Positions 52,697 to 62,686 are shown, counted from the first letter of the stretch. The stretch: DNA of 64,000 nt from JBLRWS01 sp047921075 (GCA_047921075.1 JBLRWS010000002.1:1-64000), one strand, 5' to 3'. A program made the numbers and translations. The notes: a model not told the origin generated them from the sequence alone.

Positions 52697-54157
52697 ATGT
52701 CTGGAAAAGGCCTCTCGCGACGTGAATTTTTGAAAACCGGAGCCCTCTCAACGGCCGGGCTGGGTGCCGGAATGATGGGATACCGCAAGGCTCCCACCGC
52801 GAAAAAACGGTTCAATGGCGACGCCAAAAATGTCATATTTCTGGTGGTTGACGGCATGAGCATGGGTACGTTTTCCATCGCCGACCTGATCAAACAAGAG
52901 CAATTTGGCGACAAAACCCACTGGGTAAAGTTGTACGAATCAGATCGTGACTATCACCGTGGGCTAATGGACATGGCGTCCTTAAACTCAACCGTTACCG
53001 GTTCTGCATCTGCAGCATCGTCGTGGGGCAGCGGGCACCGCATTAACAACAACAGTGTAAACTGGGGCCCGAACGACGAGCAGTACAAAACCATCTGCGA
53101 AATTTTTCGCGATGCGGGAAAGGGTACCGGACTTGTCACAACCACACGACTGACCCACGCCACCCCGTCCGGCTTTGCGATTAACATGCCCGGCAGATGG
53201 ATGGAAGACGAGATTGCCGAGCAGTATTCAGAACGGGATTACGATCTGCTGATGGGAGGCGGTAACCGCCATTTTGATCCGTCTATGCGGGATGACGGAA
53301 AGGATTTGTATGCTGTATTTCGCGAAAAGGGATACACCGTAGCAAAAACCAAAGAGGAGCTAAGCCGCGCCACACGAAACAGCAAGCTAATTGGCATTTT
53401 TAATGATAGCCACCTGCCTTACACTGTAGATTATAACAACGATTTGGATCTGCAGCGGGTTACACCTACCCTGTCCGAAATGACTGGTGCCGCACTGGAC
53501 CGATTGAGCCAAAACCCGGATGGATTTATTCTGCAAATAGAAGGAGGCCGGGTTGATCACGGTGCGCACAACAACGACGCAGCCGGGATGCTGTATGATC
53601 AGATTGCGTTTGATGATGCCATCAAAGCGGTAATGGATTTTACCGATGGCCGCGACGACACGCTGGTTATTTTGACAACCGATCACGGTAATGCCAATCC
53701 CGGGCTGAGTGGTTTGGGTTCCGGCTATGGCAACTCTCCCGCCATGATGGCTACGCTCTACGACTATCGCCACAGCTTTGACTGGATCTCGGCTCGTTTT
53801 CGTGAGCTGGCTCCCAATGGTGAACGAGGTGAACTACACGTGCAGCAAATACGCGAAGTGGTGGAGTACGCTACCAATACCGGGATTACCCGTGAGGAGG
53901 GGTTAATGATCAAGCAAGCGCTGCAAGGCACATTTCGCGCTCCGTTTTTTAACCGGGCAGGGTGGGACGCCGTGCTCTCCGGCGTGTTGGCCAATTACAA
54001 CGGTATTTACTTCGTAGGCACCAACCATACAGCCGATTACGTAGAGCTTGCCGCATGGGGGCCGGGAAGTGAGCACCTCTCTACGTTTGAGAGAAACACC
54101 AACCTGTTTGACCTGATGGTGGATATGGCCGATGTGCGGGCCTTTGCACAAGGCTAA
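52697..54157 (+). CDS. Tat-exported alkaline phosphatase (PhoA family)
   Basis: 486 residues from the ATG at 52697. The start MSGKGLSRREFLKTGALSTA is a twin-arginine signal. Family motifs are NVIFLVVDGMSMGTFS (metal Asp), the nucleophile region NSTVTGSASAASSWGSG, RLTHATPSGFAINMPGR, IEGGRVDHGAHNNDA, and TTDHGNAN near the end. Two-metal hydrolysis of phosphomonoesters in the periplasm is expected; folding before export fits metal loading in the cytoplasm. It follows the acid phosphatase gene. Confidence 0.92.
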   Translation: MSGKGLSRREFLKTGALSTAGLGAGMMGYRKAPTAKKRFNGDAKNVIFLVVDGMSMGTFSIADLIKQEQFGDKTHWVKLYESDRDYHRGLMDMASLNSTVTGSASAASSWGSGHRINNNSVNWGPNDEQYKTICEIFRDAGKGTGLVTTTRLTHATPSGFAINMPGRWMEDEIAEQYSERDYDLLMGGGNRHFDPSMRDDGKDLYAVFREKGYTVAKTKEELSRATRNSKLIGIFNDSHLPYTVDYNNDLDLQRVTPTLSEMTGAALDRLSQNPDGFILQIEGGRVDHGAHNNDAAGMLYDQIAFDDAIKAVMDFTDGRDDTLVILTTDHGNANPGLSGLGSGYGNSPAMMATLYDYRHSFDWISARFRELAPNGERGELHVQQIREVVEYATNTGITREEGLMIKQALQGTFRAPFFNRAGWDAVLSGVLANYNGIYFVGTNHTADYVELAAWGPGSEHLSTFERNTNLFDLMVDMADVRAFAQG

Positions 54158-54220
54158 GGTGTTTTCTTGATGAGGGGTGCGGAAAAGACTCGTAGTAGAG
54201 CGCGCGCAGTCGTCCGATGG

Positions 54221-54697
54221 TTAGCTTTGCTGCTCCACCGCATTACGCATGAACCGTGTAAGCGTCTGCACATCCATATACCCGCGTCGGCGGTCAACAA
54301 TGTTTCCCTCAGGGTCCAGAATAACTGTAAACGGATAGGCGGTTACGCCCATCTGCTGGGCAAATTCCAGTTCCGGCATTTGAACGCCGCGAAAGGTGAT
54401 AACCGAATCGGAGTTCCCGTTAATTTTTACCGGAAAAAACTCGCGGTCCAAAACCGAACGCGTGGACGGGGCGGGGTACACATCGCGGTTCATGGCGCGG
54501 CAAAACTGGCATCCCACCTCGAAAATATCCACCAAAACCAATTTGTTTTCCTGCGATGCGCGATCAAGAGCATCGTCCAGGGCCATCCATTCAGGCGCAT
54601 TTTCAATCTCCTCGGGAGTTACCGCATCAAAGGCGTTATAGAGAAAAATGCCGAGAAATCCGGCAATGAGCAGTGTGATGATAATCGGTCGTTTCAT
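54221..54697 (-). CDS. Membrane-anchored thioredoxin-fold protein
   Basis: 158 residues. An N-terminal hydrophobic anchor (about 4-22) precedes a thioredoxin fold with the active-site motif VGCQFCRAM (CxxC) and the cis-proline YPFT. It belongs to the thioredoxin_7/SoxW-like group that reduces or isomerises periplasmic disulfides. The preceding Asp/Glu-rich helix (PEWMALDDALDRASQENK) is typical. It lies 48 bp downstream of the membrane hydrolase gene on the same strand and is probably co-transcribed. Confidence 0.88.
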   Translation of the reverse strand: MKRPIIITLLIAGFLGIFLYNAFDAVTPEEIENAPEWMALDDALDRASQENKLVLVDIFEVGCQFCRAMNRDVYPAPSTRSVLDREFFPVKINGNSDSVITFRGVQMPELEFAQQMGVTAYPFTVILDPEGNIVDRRRGYMDVQTLTRFMRNAVEQQS

Positions 54698-54745
54698 AAG
54701 TCAATCGGTATACATTCGAGCTGTATCAACGCGTAAAATACAAAT

Positions 54746-55762
54746 TTATTTACCCCAAATCCGATTCCAGAAAAGTGCAAGGTTTCGGGCGCGTACATCA
54801 AAAGAGGGCAGCGACTGATCGAATGTAACGGCCGTCCCGTCTTCAATGATCAATCGGTTCTGCCACACGAAAACGCCTTCGTCGGTGAGCCAAAAATCGT
54901 CGCGGCCAAACCGTAAATCCGAGACAATAATATCACCATCTTCAGTTTCTTTAGCGGAGTAATAACCGCGCGAAAACCAGAGCAGCGCCTCAACAGCGCG
55001 GTCGTCCTGAAAGGGTTCAATCAAATGGCTGTTGCGTGGAATTGGTGTAAAGGTCAGGTTTGTATCCCCGTCAAAGATGGAGTACATGGCGTGGTACACG
55101 GTGTCTTGTTTCATTACATACCCGTTCCACAAAAATGTAGTGGGCCCGTTCGGGGACGCTTTAAGCCGTTCGTGCCAGCCATATTGGGCATCAAACGAGG
55201 CTTTGTACACCGAATGGACATGCGCTTTGATGCCCAGCCCGATCAGCAGATACAGGAAACCAAGGGCCAGCCCTGTGCCGTTCGCGATGCGACCCAAGCG
55301 CGGCCGGCTGCGTAGGATACGGGCCGTCAAAACACCGATTAAAACCGGTATTGTGAACAAGGGATCTATAATAAAAACCGAATCGGTAGCAGCGGGATAG
55401 TTACTGAAGGGCTGAAAAATTTGCGTACCGTAGGTTGTGGGAAGATCAATCAAAATGTGGGTTAAAATAACCCAAAACGAGAGGTGAGCCCACTGTTTCC
55501 ACCCTGCGTCAAGAGTCGGGTGCACCTTCGCGATCATCCAGCCGAGAAGTGGTGAGGCCGCCACTGCAAAGAAAAAGGAGTGGGTGATGTTGCGATGGTA
55601 ATAGAGCTCGTTAACGGCATCCACAAACGGATTGATGAGGATGTCAAGGTCGGGCAAGGTGCCAAGTGCAACTCCCCAGAGGGCTGCGCGGTAGCCTGCT
55701 CTTTTTCCAAGAACAGCCTCGCCAACTGCCGCTCCAAGCGTCATCTGCGTGATAGAATCCAT
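54746..55762 (-). CDS. Membrane-bound metal-dependent hydrolase (YdjM-like)
   Basis: 338 residues. It starts MDSITQMTLGAAVGEAVLG and has the family core LGTLPDLDILINPF and RNITHSFFFAV, with metal-binding His and Asp residues near the membrane face. About six helices fill the first half, and a soluble C-terminal domain follows. In E. coli the YdjM family is LexA-regulated and of unknown reaction; related proteins are called LexA-binding inner-membrane metal-dependent hydrolases. It is the first gene of a pair with the thioredoxin-fold gene. Confidence 0.88.
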   Translation of the reverse strand: MDSITQMTLGAAVGEAVLGKRAGYRAALWGVALGTLPDLDILINPFVDAVNELYYHRNITHSFFFAVAASPLLGWMIAKVHPTLDAGWKQWAHLSFWVILTHILIDLPTTYGTQIFQPFSNYPAATDSVFIIDPLFTIPVLIGVLTARILRSRPRLGRIANGTGLALGFLYLLIGLGIKAHVHSVYKASFDAQYGWHERLKASPNGPTTFLWNGYVMKQDTVYHAMYSIFDGDTNLTFTPIPRNSHLIEPFQDDRAVEALLWFSRGYYSAKETEDGDIIVSDLRFGRDDFWLTDEGVFVWQNRLIIEDGTAVTFDQSLPSFDVRARNLALFWNRIWGK

Positions 55763-55927
55763 AATTTAAATCGTTTTACAAAAAGGCAGAACCGTTGTTG
55801 ATGATCTTTTGTTCAAACGTTGACGAATTGTTACAAAATAAAGCGTTGGCTTTTAAATCTTTAACATCAGCGTGAAAAGATCAGCGCAAACATTTCGTTA
55901 CATTATCACCTGATGAACCTGTTATTT

Positions 55928-57235
55928 ATGAAAATATTAAAAACATACTGTGTATTAGCGTTTATACTGTTGCTATCAACGTCGTGTACGAACACCGATG
56001 AAGGTAACGATCAAGAGTCGCTCATCATACCATCTGTTGAAGCTGTACAAGCCCAATTTGGAAGCCTTCCCCTTCAGGAGCGATTAAGCGGTGTAGTGCG
56101 GGCGCAAAAACAAGTGGAAATTTTTCCACGTATTGCTGCACAAGTTGAGGAGGTTCGGGTTCAAAACGGTGATTTTGTTGAAGAAGGTGAGCTGTTGGTA
56201 AAACTGCGCGACAATGAATACCGGGAGCAGCTCCGCCAGGCAGAGGCCAATCTGCGTATTGCGCGGGCCCAGGTTCGTCAGGCTGAGGCTGCCCAAAACG
56301 AAGCGGCATCTCTTTTGCGCCGGGAACGGATTTTGGACGATCGGGACCTGTCCACCGAAATTCAAATGGAACGGCTGGAAGCGCAGCTCGAATCAGCCGA
56401 GGCCAATCTGGAACTGGCCAATGCGCAGGTAGAACAGGCACTGTCTAATGTTGCAGAGCAGCAGGAAGCACTCTCCCAAACGGAAATTCGTGCGCCGATT
56501 ACGGGGACGGTGGGTCAGCGTGCAGCCGAGCCCGGCATGATGGCTACAACAGGGTCCCGCCTGTTTGTGATGGGAGACTTAAATGACGCGCGGGTGCTGG
56601 TTAACCTGACCGAGCGGATGCTTACATACATTGAGGTGGGGCAAACAGCACGGGTTGCTTCTGAGGGCATGGAAAACAAGGTGCTCGAGGGAGAAGTCTC
56701 GCGCATCTCTCCGTTTTTAGGCCAGGGGAGCTTTAGTACAGAGGCTGAAATTGATATTTCCAACACTCGTGATCTGCTGCTGCCGGGCATGTTTGTGACG
56801 GTGGATATTTTCTATGGCGAAAGTGAGCAGGCCACAATCATACCGCTGAGTGCCATCTACCGCCATCCACAAACCGGTGAAACCGGCGTCTTTCGAGCAC
56901 CCGGTTTTGGAGCAGAAGTCGAACCCGCCGAGACGGTAGATAGTGAAAATCCGCCGGCGCTAAGCAGCCCAACAGAGATGGAGTTTGTGCCGATTAATGT
57001 GGTGGCACGGGGCCGAGAAACTGCCGGGGTAACCGGCGTACAGAGTGGAGACTGGGTCGTAACCATTGGCCAAAACCTGCTCATCAACAATGAGGCCGGA
57101 CAAGCTCGTATTCGCGCGGTGTCGTGGAACCGAATTATTGACCTGCAGCGATTGCAGCCACAGGATTTACTGCGCGAAGTGATGCGGGAAAAAGTGGCCC
57201 GAAGCAATGGTGCCGATACACAAACACAATCCTGA
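55928..57235 (+). CDS. RND efflux periplasmic adaptor lipoprotein
   Basis: 435 residues from the ATG at 55928 (MKILKTYCVLAFILLLSTSCTN); an ATG at 55913 is a possible alternative. The lipobox LSTSC gives a mature Cys. The lipoyl half-motifs are EVRVQNGDFVEEGELLVKL and RAPITGTVGQRAAEPGMM, framing a long alpha-helical hairpin (about 105-190, Ala/Gln-rich). A membrane-proximal domain follows. It bridges the pump at 57247 to an outer-membrane channel; a TolC homologue is not adjacent. The spacing of 11 bp to the pump gene shows an operon. Confidence 0.93.
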   Translation: MKILKTYCVLAFILLLSTSCTNTDEGNDQESLIIPSVEAVQAQFGSLPLQERLSGVVRAQKQVEIFPRIAAQVEEVRVQNGDFVEEGELLVKLRDNEYREQLRQAEANLRIARAQVRQAEAAQNEAASLLRRERILDDRDLSTEIQMERLEAQLESAEANLELANAQVEQALSNVAEQQEALSQTEIRAPITGTVGQRAAEPGMMATTGSRLFVMGDLNDARVLVNLTERMLTYIEVGQTARVASEGMENKVLEGEVSRISPFLGQGSFSTEAEIDISNTRDLLLPGMFVTVDIFYGESEQATIIPLSAIYRHPQTGETGVFRAPGFGAEVEPAETVDSENPPALSSPTEMEFVPINVVARGRETAGVTGVQSGDWVVTIGQNLLINNEAGQARIRAVSWNRIIDLQRLQPQDLLREVMREKVARSNGADTQTQS

Positions 57236-57246
57236 TTGCCAAAATT

Positions 57247-60200
57247 ATGGGAATTACAGAGACATCCATAAAACGCCCCATCGCCACAGCGATGGTCTAC
57301 CTGATTGTGATCGTTCTTGGTATTGCCGGCTTTCGCTTTTTACCGGTCGATTTGCTGCCGCCTATTGAATATCCGCGGCTTTCAGTATCGATTAATTACC
57401 CAAATGTTGGGCCCGAAGAGATTGAGACGATCATTACCGATCAGCTCGAAAATGCACTGGCCGGCGTTGCGAATTTGGAAGAGGTTACCTCTACATCGTC
57501 GGAAGGCCAGAGCCGGGTAAATCTGAACTTCTCGAGAAATACCAATCTGGATGAAGCCGCTAATGATGTGCGCGCCGCCCTCGACCGGGTGCGCCGAAAC
57601 CTACCGGAGGAAGCGGACCCACCTCGCGTTCGAAAGTTTGATCCGAACGACTTTCCCGTTGTCGTGCTCGGTGCACAATCAACCCGGCAGCTCGACGAAT
57701 TGACCCGCATGCTGGAGCGCGACATATCCAAGCGGCTGGAGCAGATACCCGGCGTGGGTACCATCGACGTGTGGGGAGGAGTGCATCGCGAGATACGTGT
57801 AGACTTGAAACGCGATCGTCTTACAGCGAGCGGATTAACCGGCCTGGATGTGCGTAATGCCATTGTTGCCGAGAACAGTACACTGCCGGGGGGGAACGTG
57901 CGCGATGGATTTACCGATCTGTATGTGCGAACACTGGGCGAGTATACATCCATCGATCAGATCAGCGAAACTATTGTGGGAGTGGTGGATGGCCGTCCGA
58001 TTCGGGTTCGGGATGTGGCCACCGTTGAGGATGATTATCAGGATATCGGTCGATTGGTGAGTATCAATGATGAGCCGATGATTCGAATGGGCATCCGCAA
58101 GCAGACCGGTGCCAATACGGTGGAGGTATCGGAGGGAATAGCGCGTGAGATAGAGCTAATCAATAGTGAGCGCGATGATCTGCAACTCACCATTATTACC
58201 GATCAGAGTGATTTTATACGAAATTCCATAGAAAATGTGCAAGAGGCGGCTGTTTGGGGAGCGCTCTTTGCGATTTTTATTCTCTATCTGTTTTTAAGGA
58301 ACGGCTCAACGACCTTTATCATCTCACTGGCCATTCCAATATCCATCATCGCCACATTTGGCCTGCTCTATTTTAATGGGCTCACGCTTAATCAGATGAG
58401 TTTTGGAGGGCTGGCTTTGGGGGTTGGCCTCATTGTTGATAACGCCATTGTGGTGCTCGAAAACATTGTTCGGCTCAGGAGTCAGGGCAAATCACTGTAC
58501 GAAAGTTCGCTGGTTGGTACCAAAGAGGTGGGCGGTGCAATTATTGCATCAACGCTTACTACATCGGTGATCTTTTTGCCGGTTGTGTTTATGCAGACGA
58601 TCACCGGTACGCTGTTTCAACAGCTTGCATTGGTGGTTGTTTTCGCTCTTTTCTGCTCGCTGTTTGTAGCCCTGACCCTGGTTCCGATGATGGCCAGCAA
58701 GTTTATGACCATTAAGCCCGATGCGGAAGGCGGAGAGGAGAAGAAAGGGCGCTTCCAAAAACTGTTTGAGCGTGTGGAAGATCGATACAGCAATGTTTTA
58801 ACAACTGCAATTAACCGTCGATTTGTTGTATTTGGCATTACCGCGCTGTTGCTGGGTGGCTCCATTTACGGTTGGGGGTTTGTCTCTCAGGAACTTGCCC
58901 CTCAGACTGAAGCCGATGAAGTACGTGTCGATTTTTATCTGCCTGACGGAATGAATATTGCGGTAGCCAACCGGTATCTCGAAGAGCTGAAAGTCCGGGT
59001 GGAAGCACTGACTCCAATGGATCAGGTGAAATATATGAGTACAGAAGTGCGGAGCGGGCGCGCACAGGTAGAACTGGTGATGAAAGATCAGTCGGAGCGC
59101 TCCATAAGCACATATGACCTGGCGGATGATTTGCGCAACAACCTTGAGGGTTCCATTCCCGGCGGCGAGTTTCGCGTGCGAGCTCAGACCGGCCTGTGGA
59201 TACTGCGCCGTATTTTTGGTTCGGGCGGAGACGAAGCCATTCAGTTACAGCTTCGAGGGTATGACTTGGATCAGTCCGAAGAAATTGCCAACAACATTGT
59301 AAGCCGGATAGAGCGCATTCCGGAAATTCGGGGCGTGCGTTCCGATCGCCAGGAAGGCCGTCCGGAGCAGAATATTGTTTTTGACCGCAACCGGATTGCC
59401 GAACTGGGTTTAACGGCACGTGATATCGCTCAGGCTATTCAAACCAATGTAGGGGGCTCCCGCGCCGGTGTGTTTCGGGAAGGTGGCGATGAGTTCGACA
59501 TTACGGTTCGTTTGCAGGAGCAGGATCGTGAGAGCACACTCGATCTGGATAATATTTCGGTTCGCACGGCATCCGGCGAAACGGTACCGGTGTCAACCGT
59601 AATCCGTCAAATTTCGTCGCGCGGGCCGGTATCTATCAACCGCATCAACGGGCAACGGGTCACGTATGTCACAGCTAATTTGGAGAGCGGCATTCCGCTG
59701 GGCGAGGCGGTACAGAAAATACAGGCGGAACTGTCTGACCTGGCACTTCCGGCCGGATTCAGTATCGTATATGGTGGAGAGTTTGAAGAGCAGCAGCGCG
59801 CACAAATGGATTTTTTAATCTCCATCATCATGGCCTTTGTGCTTATCTATATGGTGATGGCTGCACAGTTTGAACGCTTTCTTGATCCGCTGATCGTAAT
59901 GTTTTCGGTGCCTGTTGCGATCGTGGGAGTTGTGCCAACACTATTGCTCACCGGCACCACCATCAACATGCAGAGCATCATGGGCATCATAATGCTGATC
60001 GGTATTGTGGTGAACAACGCCATTGTGTTGGTAGATTATATCAACCTGATGCGCCGCGACCGGAAGATGAACGTATTTCAGGCCGTGGTTGAATCGGGCA
60101 GGCTTCGTCTTCGTCCCATCCTGATGACAACCCTCACAACGGTATTGGGTTTGTTGCCGCTCTCCTTTGGATTTGGTGCCGGGGGCGAAATTCAAGCAGC

Positions 60201-60372
60201 ATTGGCCCGGGTTGTGATTGGCGGACTTATCGCCTCTACCCTCATCACACTGATTTTAATTCCTGTTGTATATAAAACCATGGATGATGTGAAGGTGTAC
60301 CTGCAAGAGAAGAAAGAGGCGTGGATAACAAGCAAAGCAGCCGAACCGGTACCGGTTAAAGCGGGGAATTAG
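57247..60372 (+). CDS. RND-family efflux permease (HAE1/AcrB-like)
   Basis: 1041 residues with 12 membrane helices and two large periplasmic loops. TM1 is preceded by SIKRPIATAMVYLIVIVLG. Proton-relay TM4 has GLALGVGLIVDNAIVVLENIV, with one Asp, and the second half has GIVVNNAIVLVDYIN. The internal repeat is clear. It is an inner-membrane proton-driven exporter of hydrophobic compounds, forming a trimer with the adaptor at 55928. The substrate cannot be read from the sequence. No repressor is adjacent. Confidence 0.95.
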   Translation: MGITETSIKRPIATAMVYLIVIVLGIAGFRFLPVDLLPPIEYPRLSVSINYPNVGPEEIETIITDQLENALAGVANLEEVTSTSSEGQSRVNLNFSRNTNLDEAANDVRAALDRVRRNLPEEADPPRVRKFDPNDFPVVVLGAQSTRQLDELTRMLERDISKRLEQIPGVGTIDVWGGVHREIRVDLKRDRLTASGLTGLDVRNAIVAENSTLPGGNVRDGFTDLYVRTLGEYTSIDQISETIVGVVDGRPIRVRDVATVEDDYQDIGRLVSINDEPMIRMGIRKQTGANTVEVSEGIAREIELINSERDDLQLTIITDQSDFIRNSIENVQEAAVWGALFAIFILYLFLRNGSTTFIISLAIPISIIATFGLLYFNGLTLNQMSFGGLALGVGLIVDNAIVVLENIVRLRSQGKSLYESSLVGTKEVGGAIIASTLTTSVIFLPVVFMQTITGTLFQQLALVVVFALFCSLFVALTLVPMMASKFMTIKPDAEGGEEKKGRFQKLFERVEDRYSNVLTTAINRRFVVFGITALLLGGSIYGWGFVSQELAPQTEADEVRVDFYLPDGMNIAVANRYLEELKVRVEALTPMDQVKYMSTEVRSGRAQVELVMKDQSERSISTYDLADDLRNNLEGSIPGGEFRVRAQTGLWILRRIFGSGGDEAIQLQLRGYDLDQSEEIANNIVSRIERIPEIRGVRSDRQEGRPEQNIVFDRNRIAELGLTARDIAQAIQTNVGGSRAGVFREGGDEFDITVRLQEQDRESTLDLDNISVRTASGETVPVSTVIRQISSRGPVSINRINGQRVTYVTANLESGIPLGEAVQKIQAELSDLALPAGFSIVYGGEFEEQQRAQMDFLISIIMAFVLIYMVMAAQFERFLDPLIVMFSVPVAIVGVVPTLLLTGTTINMQSIMGIIMLIGIVVNNAIVLVDYINLMRRDRKMNVFQAVVESGRLRLRPILMTTLTTVLGLLPLSFGFGAGGEIQAALARVVIGGLIASTLITLILIPVVYKTMDDVKVYLQEKKEAWITSKAAEPVPVKAGN

Positions 60373-60473
60373 TCGGCTGTTGATCGACATTTGGCGGCGT
60401 TTCAATTGGCATCTTCAGTATTCTAACGAATGAGATTGGGGGTTTCGGCGTTGTTTAAAAAAAACGAAACACC

Positions 60474-61094
60474 ATGATGACCCGATTTCAATTTGTAGTT
60501 GTTGTTCCCTTCCTGCTATTGGCCACTCTGGCTATTTCAGCTCCGGTAAGCGCTCAAAATGTGACAGTAAACGTCGAAGAAAGCCAGCTGGTGGTTGAGG
60601 GCAATTCCACGCTGCATCGATGGAGTGTGGATGCCACTGTATTTCACATCCTGTTCAATGTACCGGAGGCGTGGTTTGAAACCGTCGACAACTGGAACGC
60701 AGAGGAAGTGATTCAGCTGCGGGTGTCGGTGCCGATACGAAATATGGATGGCGGCCGAAGCCGGATGAACCGAGACCTGCGCAATGCCTTGAATGCAGAT
60801 CAGCATCCGGTGATTGTCTTTGCCTGGAACAACCTGAGCGTAAAGCCAGACTCTAACGACCAAAACAGAGCAACCCTTCAGGTAGAGGGTGAATTAACCA
60901 TCAATGGGGTGACCCGGGATGTTGCGTTCGATTCGGATGCCGAATTGCGTGACGGACAAATGATCGTAAAGGGAACCGTATCTTTGAATATGAAAGATTA
61001 CGATGTAGATCCGCCAACGGCAATGCTTGGTGCGATACGTGCAAGTGAAGAGGTAAGCCTGAACTTCAGCGTGCAATTTGGAAGAGAGGAGTAA
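60474..61094 (+). CDS. YceI-family exported lipid-binding-like protein
   Basis: 206 residues with a signal peptide (cleaved near PVSAQ). The YceI beta-barrel is marked by NSTLHRWSVDATVF, VSVPIRNMDGGRSRMNRDLRNAL, PVIVFAWNNL and a C-terminal GTVSLNMKDYDVDPP. Family members bind polyisoprenoids in the periplasm. It stands 101 bp after the RND permease; co-transcription is possible. Confidence 0.9.
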   Translation: MMTRFQFVVVVPFLLLATLAISAPVSAQNVTVNVEESQLVVEGNSTLHRWSVDATVFHILFNVPEAWFETVDNWNAEEVIQLRVSVPIRNMDGGRSRMNRDLRNALNADQHPVIVFAWNNLSVKPDSNDQNRATLQVEGELTINGVTRDVAFDSDAELRDGQMIVKGTVSLNMKDYDVDPPTAMLGAIRASEEVSLNFSVQFGREE

Positions 61095-61334
61095 CGCTTT
61101 TTCTGAATGCGTTATTACCAATATACGGTGGTTGTGCCCAACGGAACAAAAGAGATTCAGAACCCACAATAAATGTATAACCTTTGTATAAATTTCGTTA
61201 ATTTATATGCGCTTAATAAGAAGATAAAAACATTGTATTATCTGCACAGCGCACGGCGGTTTCGCCTTTTGATCCCTTTTTTTTGATCGGGTGCGTGCCG
61301 TTTGTCAATCGTAAACGTTCTGTTTAAAATCACC

Positions 61335-61733
61335 ATGCCAAAAAAAATCGGATCCCTTACCCTGTACTCGGTAGATGACCTCCATGAGCTATTGGGGATG
61401 AGTAAAATGACCATCCGGGCCTACCTGCGCGAAGGACGGCTGAAAGGAAAAAAACTGGGCGTACAATGGTATGTGACCGAAGAGGCTATCCGTGCCTATT
61501 TTGAGGATGAGCCCGAAGCGAGCCGCCAAAAAAAGCGCGAGGTTACCTATGTTGTGCAGGGAGTGAATGATCTGGTAAGCGAAACCGAAACGTGCGCCAC
61601 CATACAGGAAACACTCGACGTACTCGATTCGCAGGCGATCATTAGCCTGTTTCAGGTACAGATAACCGATGCGGAAAGCGGCGAGATATTGGATATTGTT
61701 AAAGGACGGGATTTTATTGAACGCCACCGATAA
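61335..61733 (+). CDS. Excisionase/MerR-like helix-turn-helix DNA-binding protein
   Basis: 132 residues from the ATG at 61335; a TTG at 61302 gives an extension that does not fit the domain. The N-terminal HTH has LYSVDDLHELLGMSKMTIRAYLREGRLKGKKLGVQWYVTEEAIRAYFE, the pattern of HTH_17/excisionase or MerR-like domains with a wing. A separate C-terminal segment (TCATIQETLDVLDSQAIISLFQVQITDAESGEIL) is of unknown function. It sits 9 bp before an unknown small gene, so the two form a module. Confidence 0.82.
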   Translation: MPKKIGSLTLYSVDDLHELLGMSKMTIRAYLREGRLKGKKLGVQWYVTEEAIRAYFEDEPEASRQKKREVTYVVQGVNDLVSETETCATIQETLDVLDSQAIISLFQVQITDAESGEILDIVKGRDFIERHR

Positions 61734-61742
61734 ACCAGAGAT

Positions 61743-62030
61743 ATGAAACGAACAAAACTGGATGTGTTTTCTTTTGGAGACGACCCGGAAGATACATTTT
61801 ACTGCCTCGTTGACCTGCAGGTTAGCCCGGAAGGGTTGCGTGTTGAAAAACTAAAGCTAAGCGATCCGCGCACCTTTGATGAGCAGCTAAAACAGAGCGG
61901 CTGTTTGATGATGCTCACCGGAGATGAAGTAAATGAGTTGGTTCGGCGCGGGGACCTTGATCGAGACCGGCTGGAAGAGACGATTACCGATCTTGCACGT
62001 CGGGAAGGTGTCCTAAAACCGTCATCATAA
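61743..62030 (+). CDS. Small uncharacterised partner of the HTH protein
   Basis: 95 residues (MKRTKLDVFSFGDDPEDTFYCLVDLQ). It is acidic, with a beta-rich first half and a helical C-terminal half rich in Arg/Asp/Glu (NELVRRGDLDRDRLEETITDLARR). No known motif. It follows the HTH gene by 9 bp and overlaps the convergent Nudix gene by 6 bp. The pairing may be a regulator with a modulator; this is only inferred from position. Confidence 0.65.
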   Translation: MKRTKLDVFSFGDDPEDTFYCLVDLQVSPEGLRVEKLKLSDPRTFDEQLKQSGCLMMLTGDEVNELVRRGDLDRDRLEETITDLARREGVLKPSS

Positions 62031-62624
62031 ATCGACGGGAAACGGTTCATTTTTTAGCCACCACCGGCGCGCCATCGTCAGGGCGCAGATGGTTTTTCCG
62101 TCTTTTAGCTCATCGTTCTCAATACACTGCAGCGCGTCTTTAAAGGAGATGCGGGAGTTGATCAAAAACTCATCCTCATCCGACGATTTCTCTTGCAGCG
62201 TAAGTCCCCATGCTACAAATACATGAATCTCTTCATTGGCATACCCGATGGCAGGAAAGAACGAGCCGACACGCACCAGGTGCTCGCACTGAAGTCCGCT
62301 CTCCTCTTCCATCTCCCGCCGTGCAGTCACGTGGGGCTCTTCGCCGGGATCGAGTTTACCGGCCGGCACTTCCAAAAAAAGCCGGCCAGCGGGGTAACGA
62401 AACTGCTTCAGCAGCATGATGGTACCATCTTCAAACACCGGTACCACGGCACTGGCGCCGGGGTGATCGATCCAGTCGCGGGTAGATCGGTTTCCATCAG
62501 GCAGGCGAACATCATCAACATATACCTGAAGCAAGCGTCCGTCAAATACCTTGCGGGAGTCGATTTTGGTCTCTTTTAGTTGGTGAAGGTCCGATTGGGA
62601 ACGGCTCGAATCTTTTGGAGTCAT
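62025..62624 (-). CDS. Nudix hydrolase (ADP-ribose pyrophosphatase-like)
   Basis: 199 residues from the ATG at 62624 (MTPKDSSRSQSDLH); an ATG at 62636 is possible. The Nudix box is complete: GKLDPGE, EPHVTAR, REMEEESGL (G-x5-E-x7-REUxEExGU). The preceding part has the ADP-ribose-type loop FRYPAGRLFLEVPAGKLD and the later FVAWGLTLQEKS. It probably cleaves ADP-ribose or related nucleoside diphosphates to clear them. Single gene, convergent with the 61743 gene. Confidence 0.9.
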   Translation of the reverse strand: MTPKDSSRSQSDLHQLKETKIDSRKVFDGRLLQVYVDDVRLPDGNRSTRDWIDHPGASAVVPVFEDGTIMLLKQFRYPAGRLFLEVPAGKLDPGEEPHVTARREMEEESGLQCEHLVRVGSFFPAIGYANEEIHVFVAWGLTLQEKSSDEDEFLINSRISFKDALQCIENDELKDGKTICALTMARRWWLKNEPFPVDL

Positions 62625-62686
62625 AGTACATCTCAAATGTAAAAAGTGTACCTTTCATACGAGTAAATTTAAAAATCTACGGCCCC

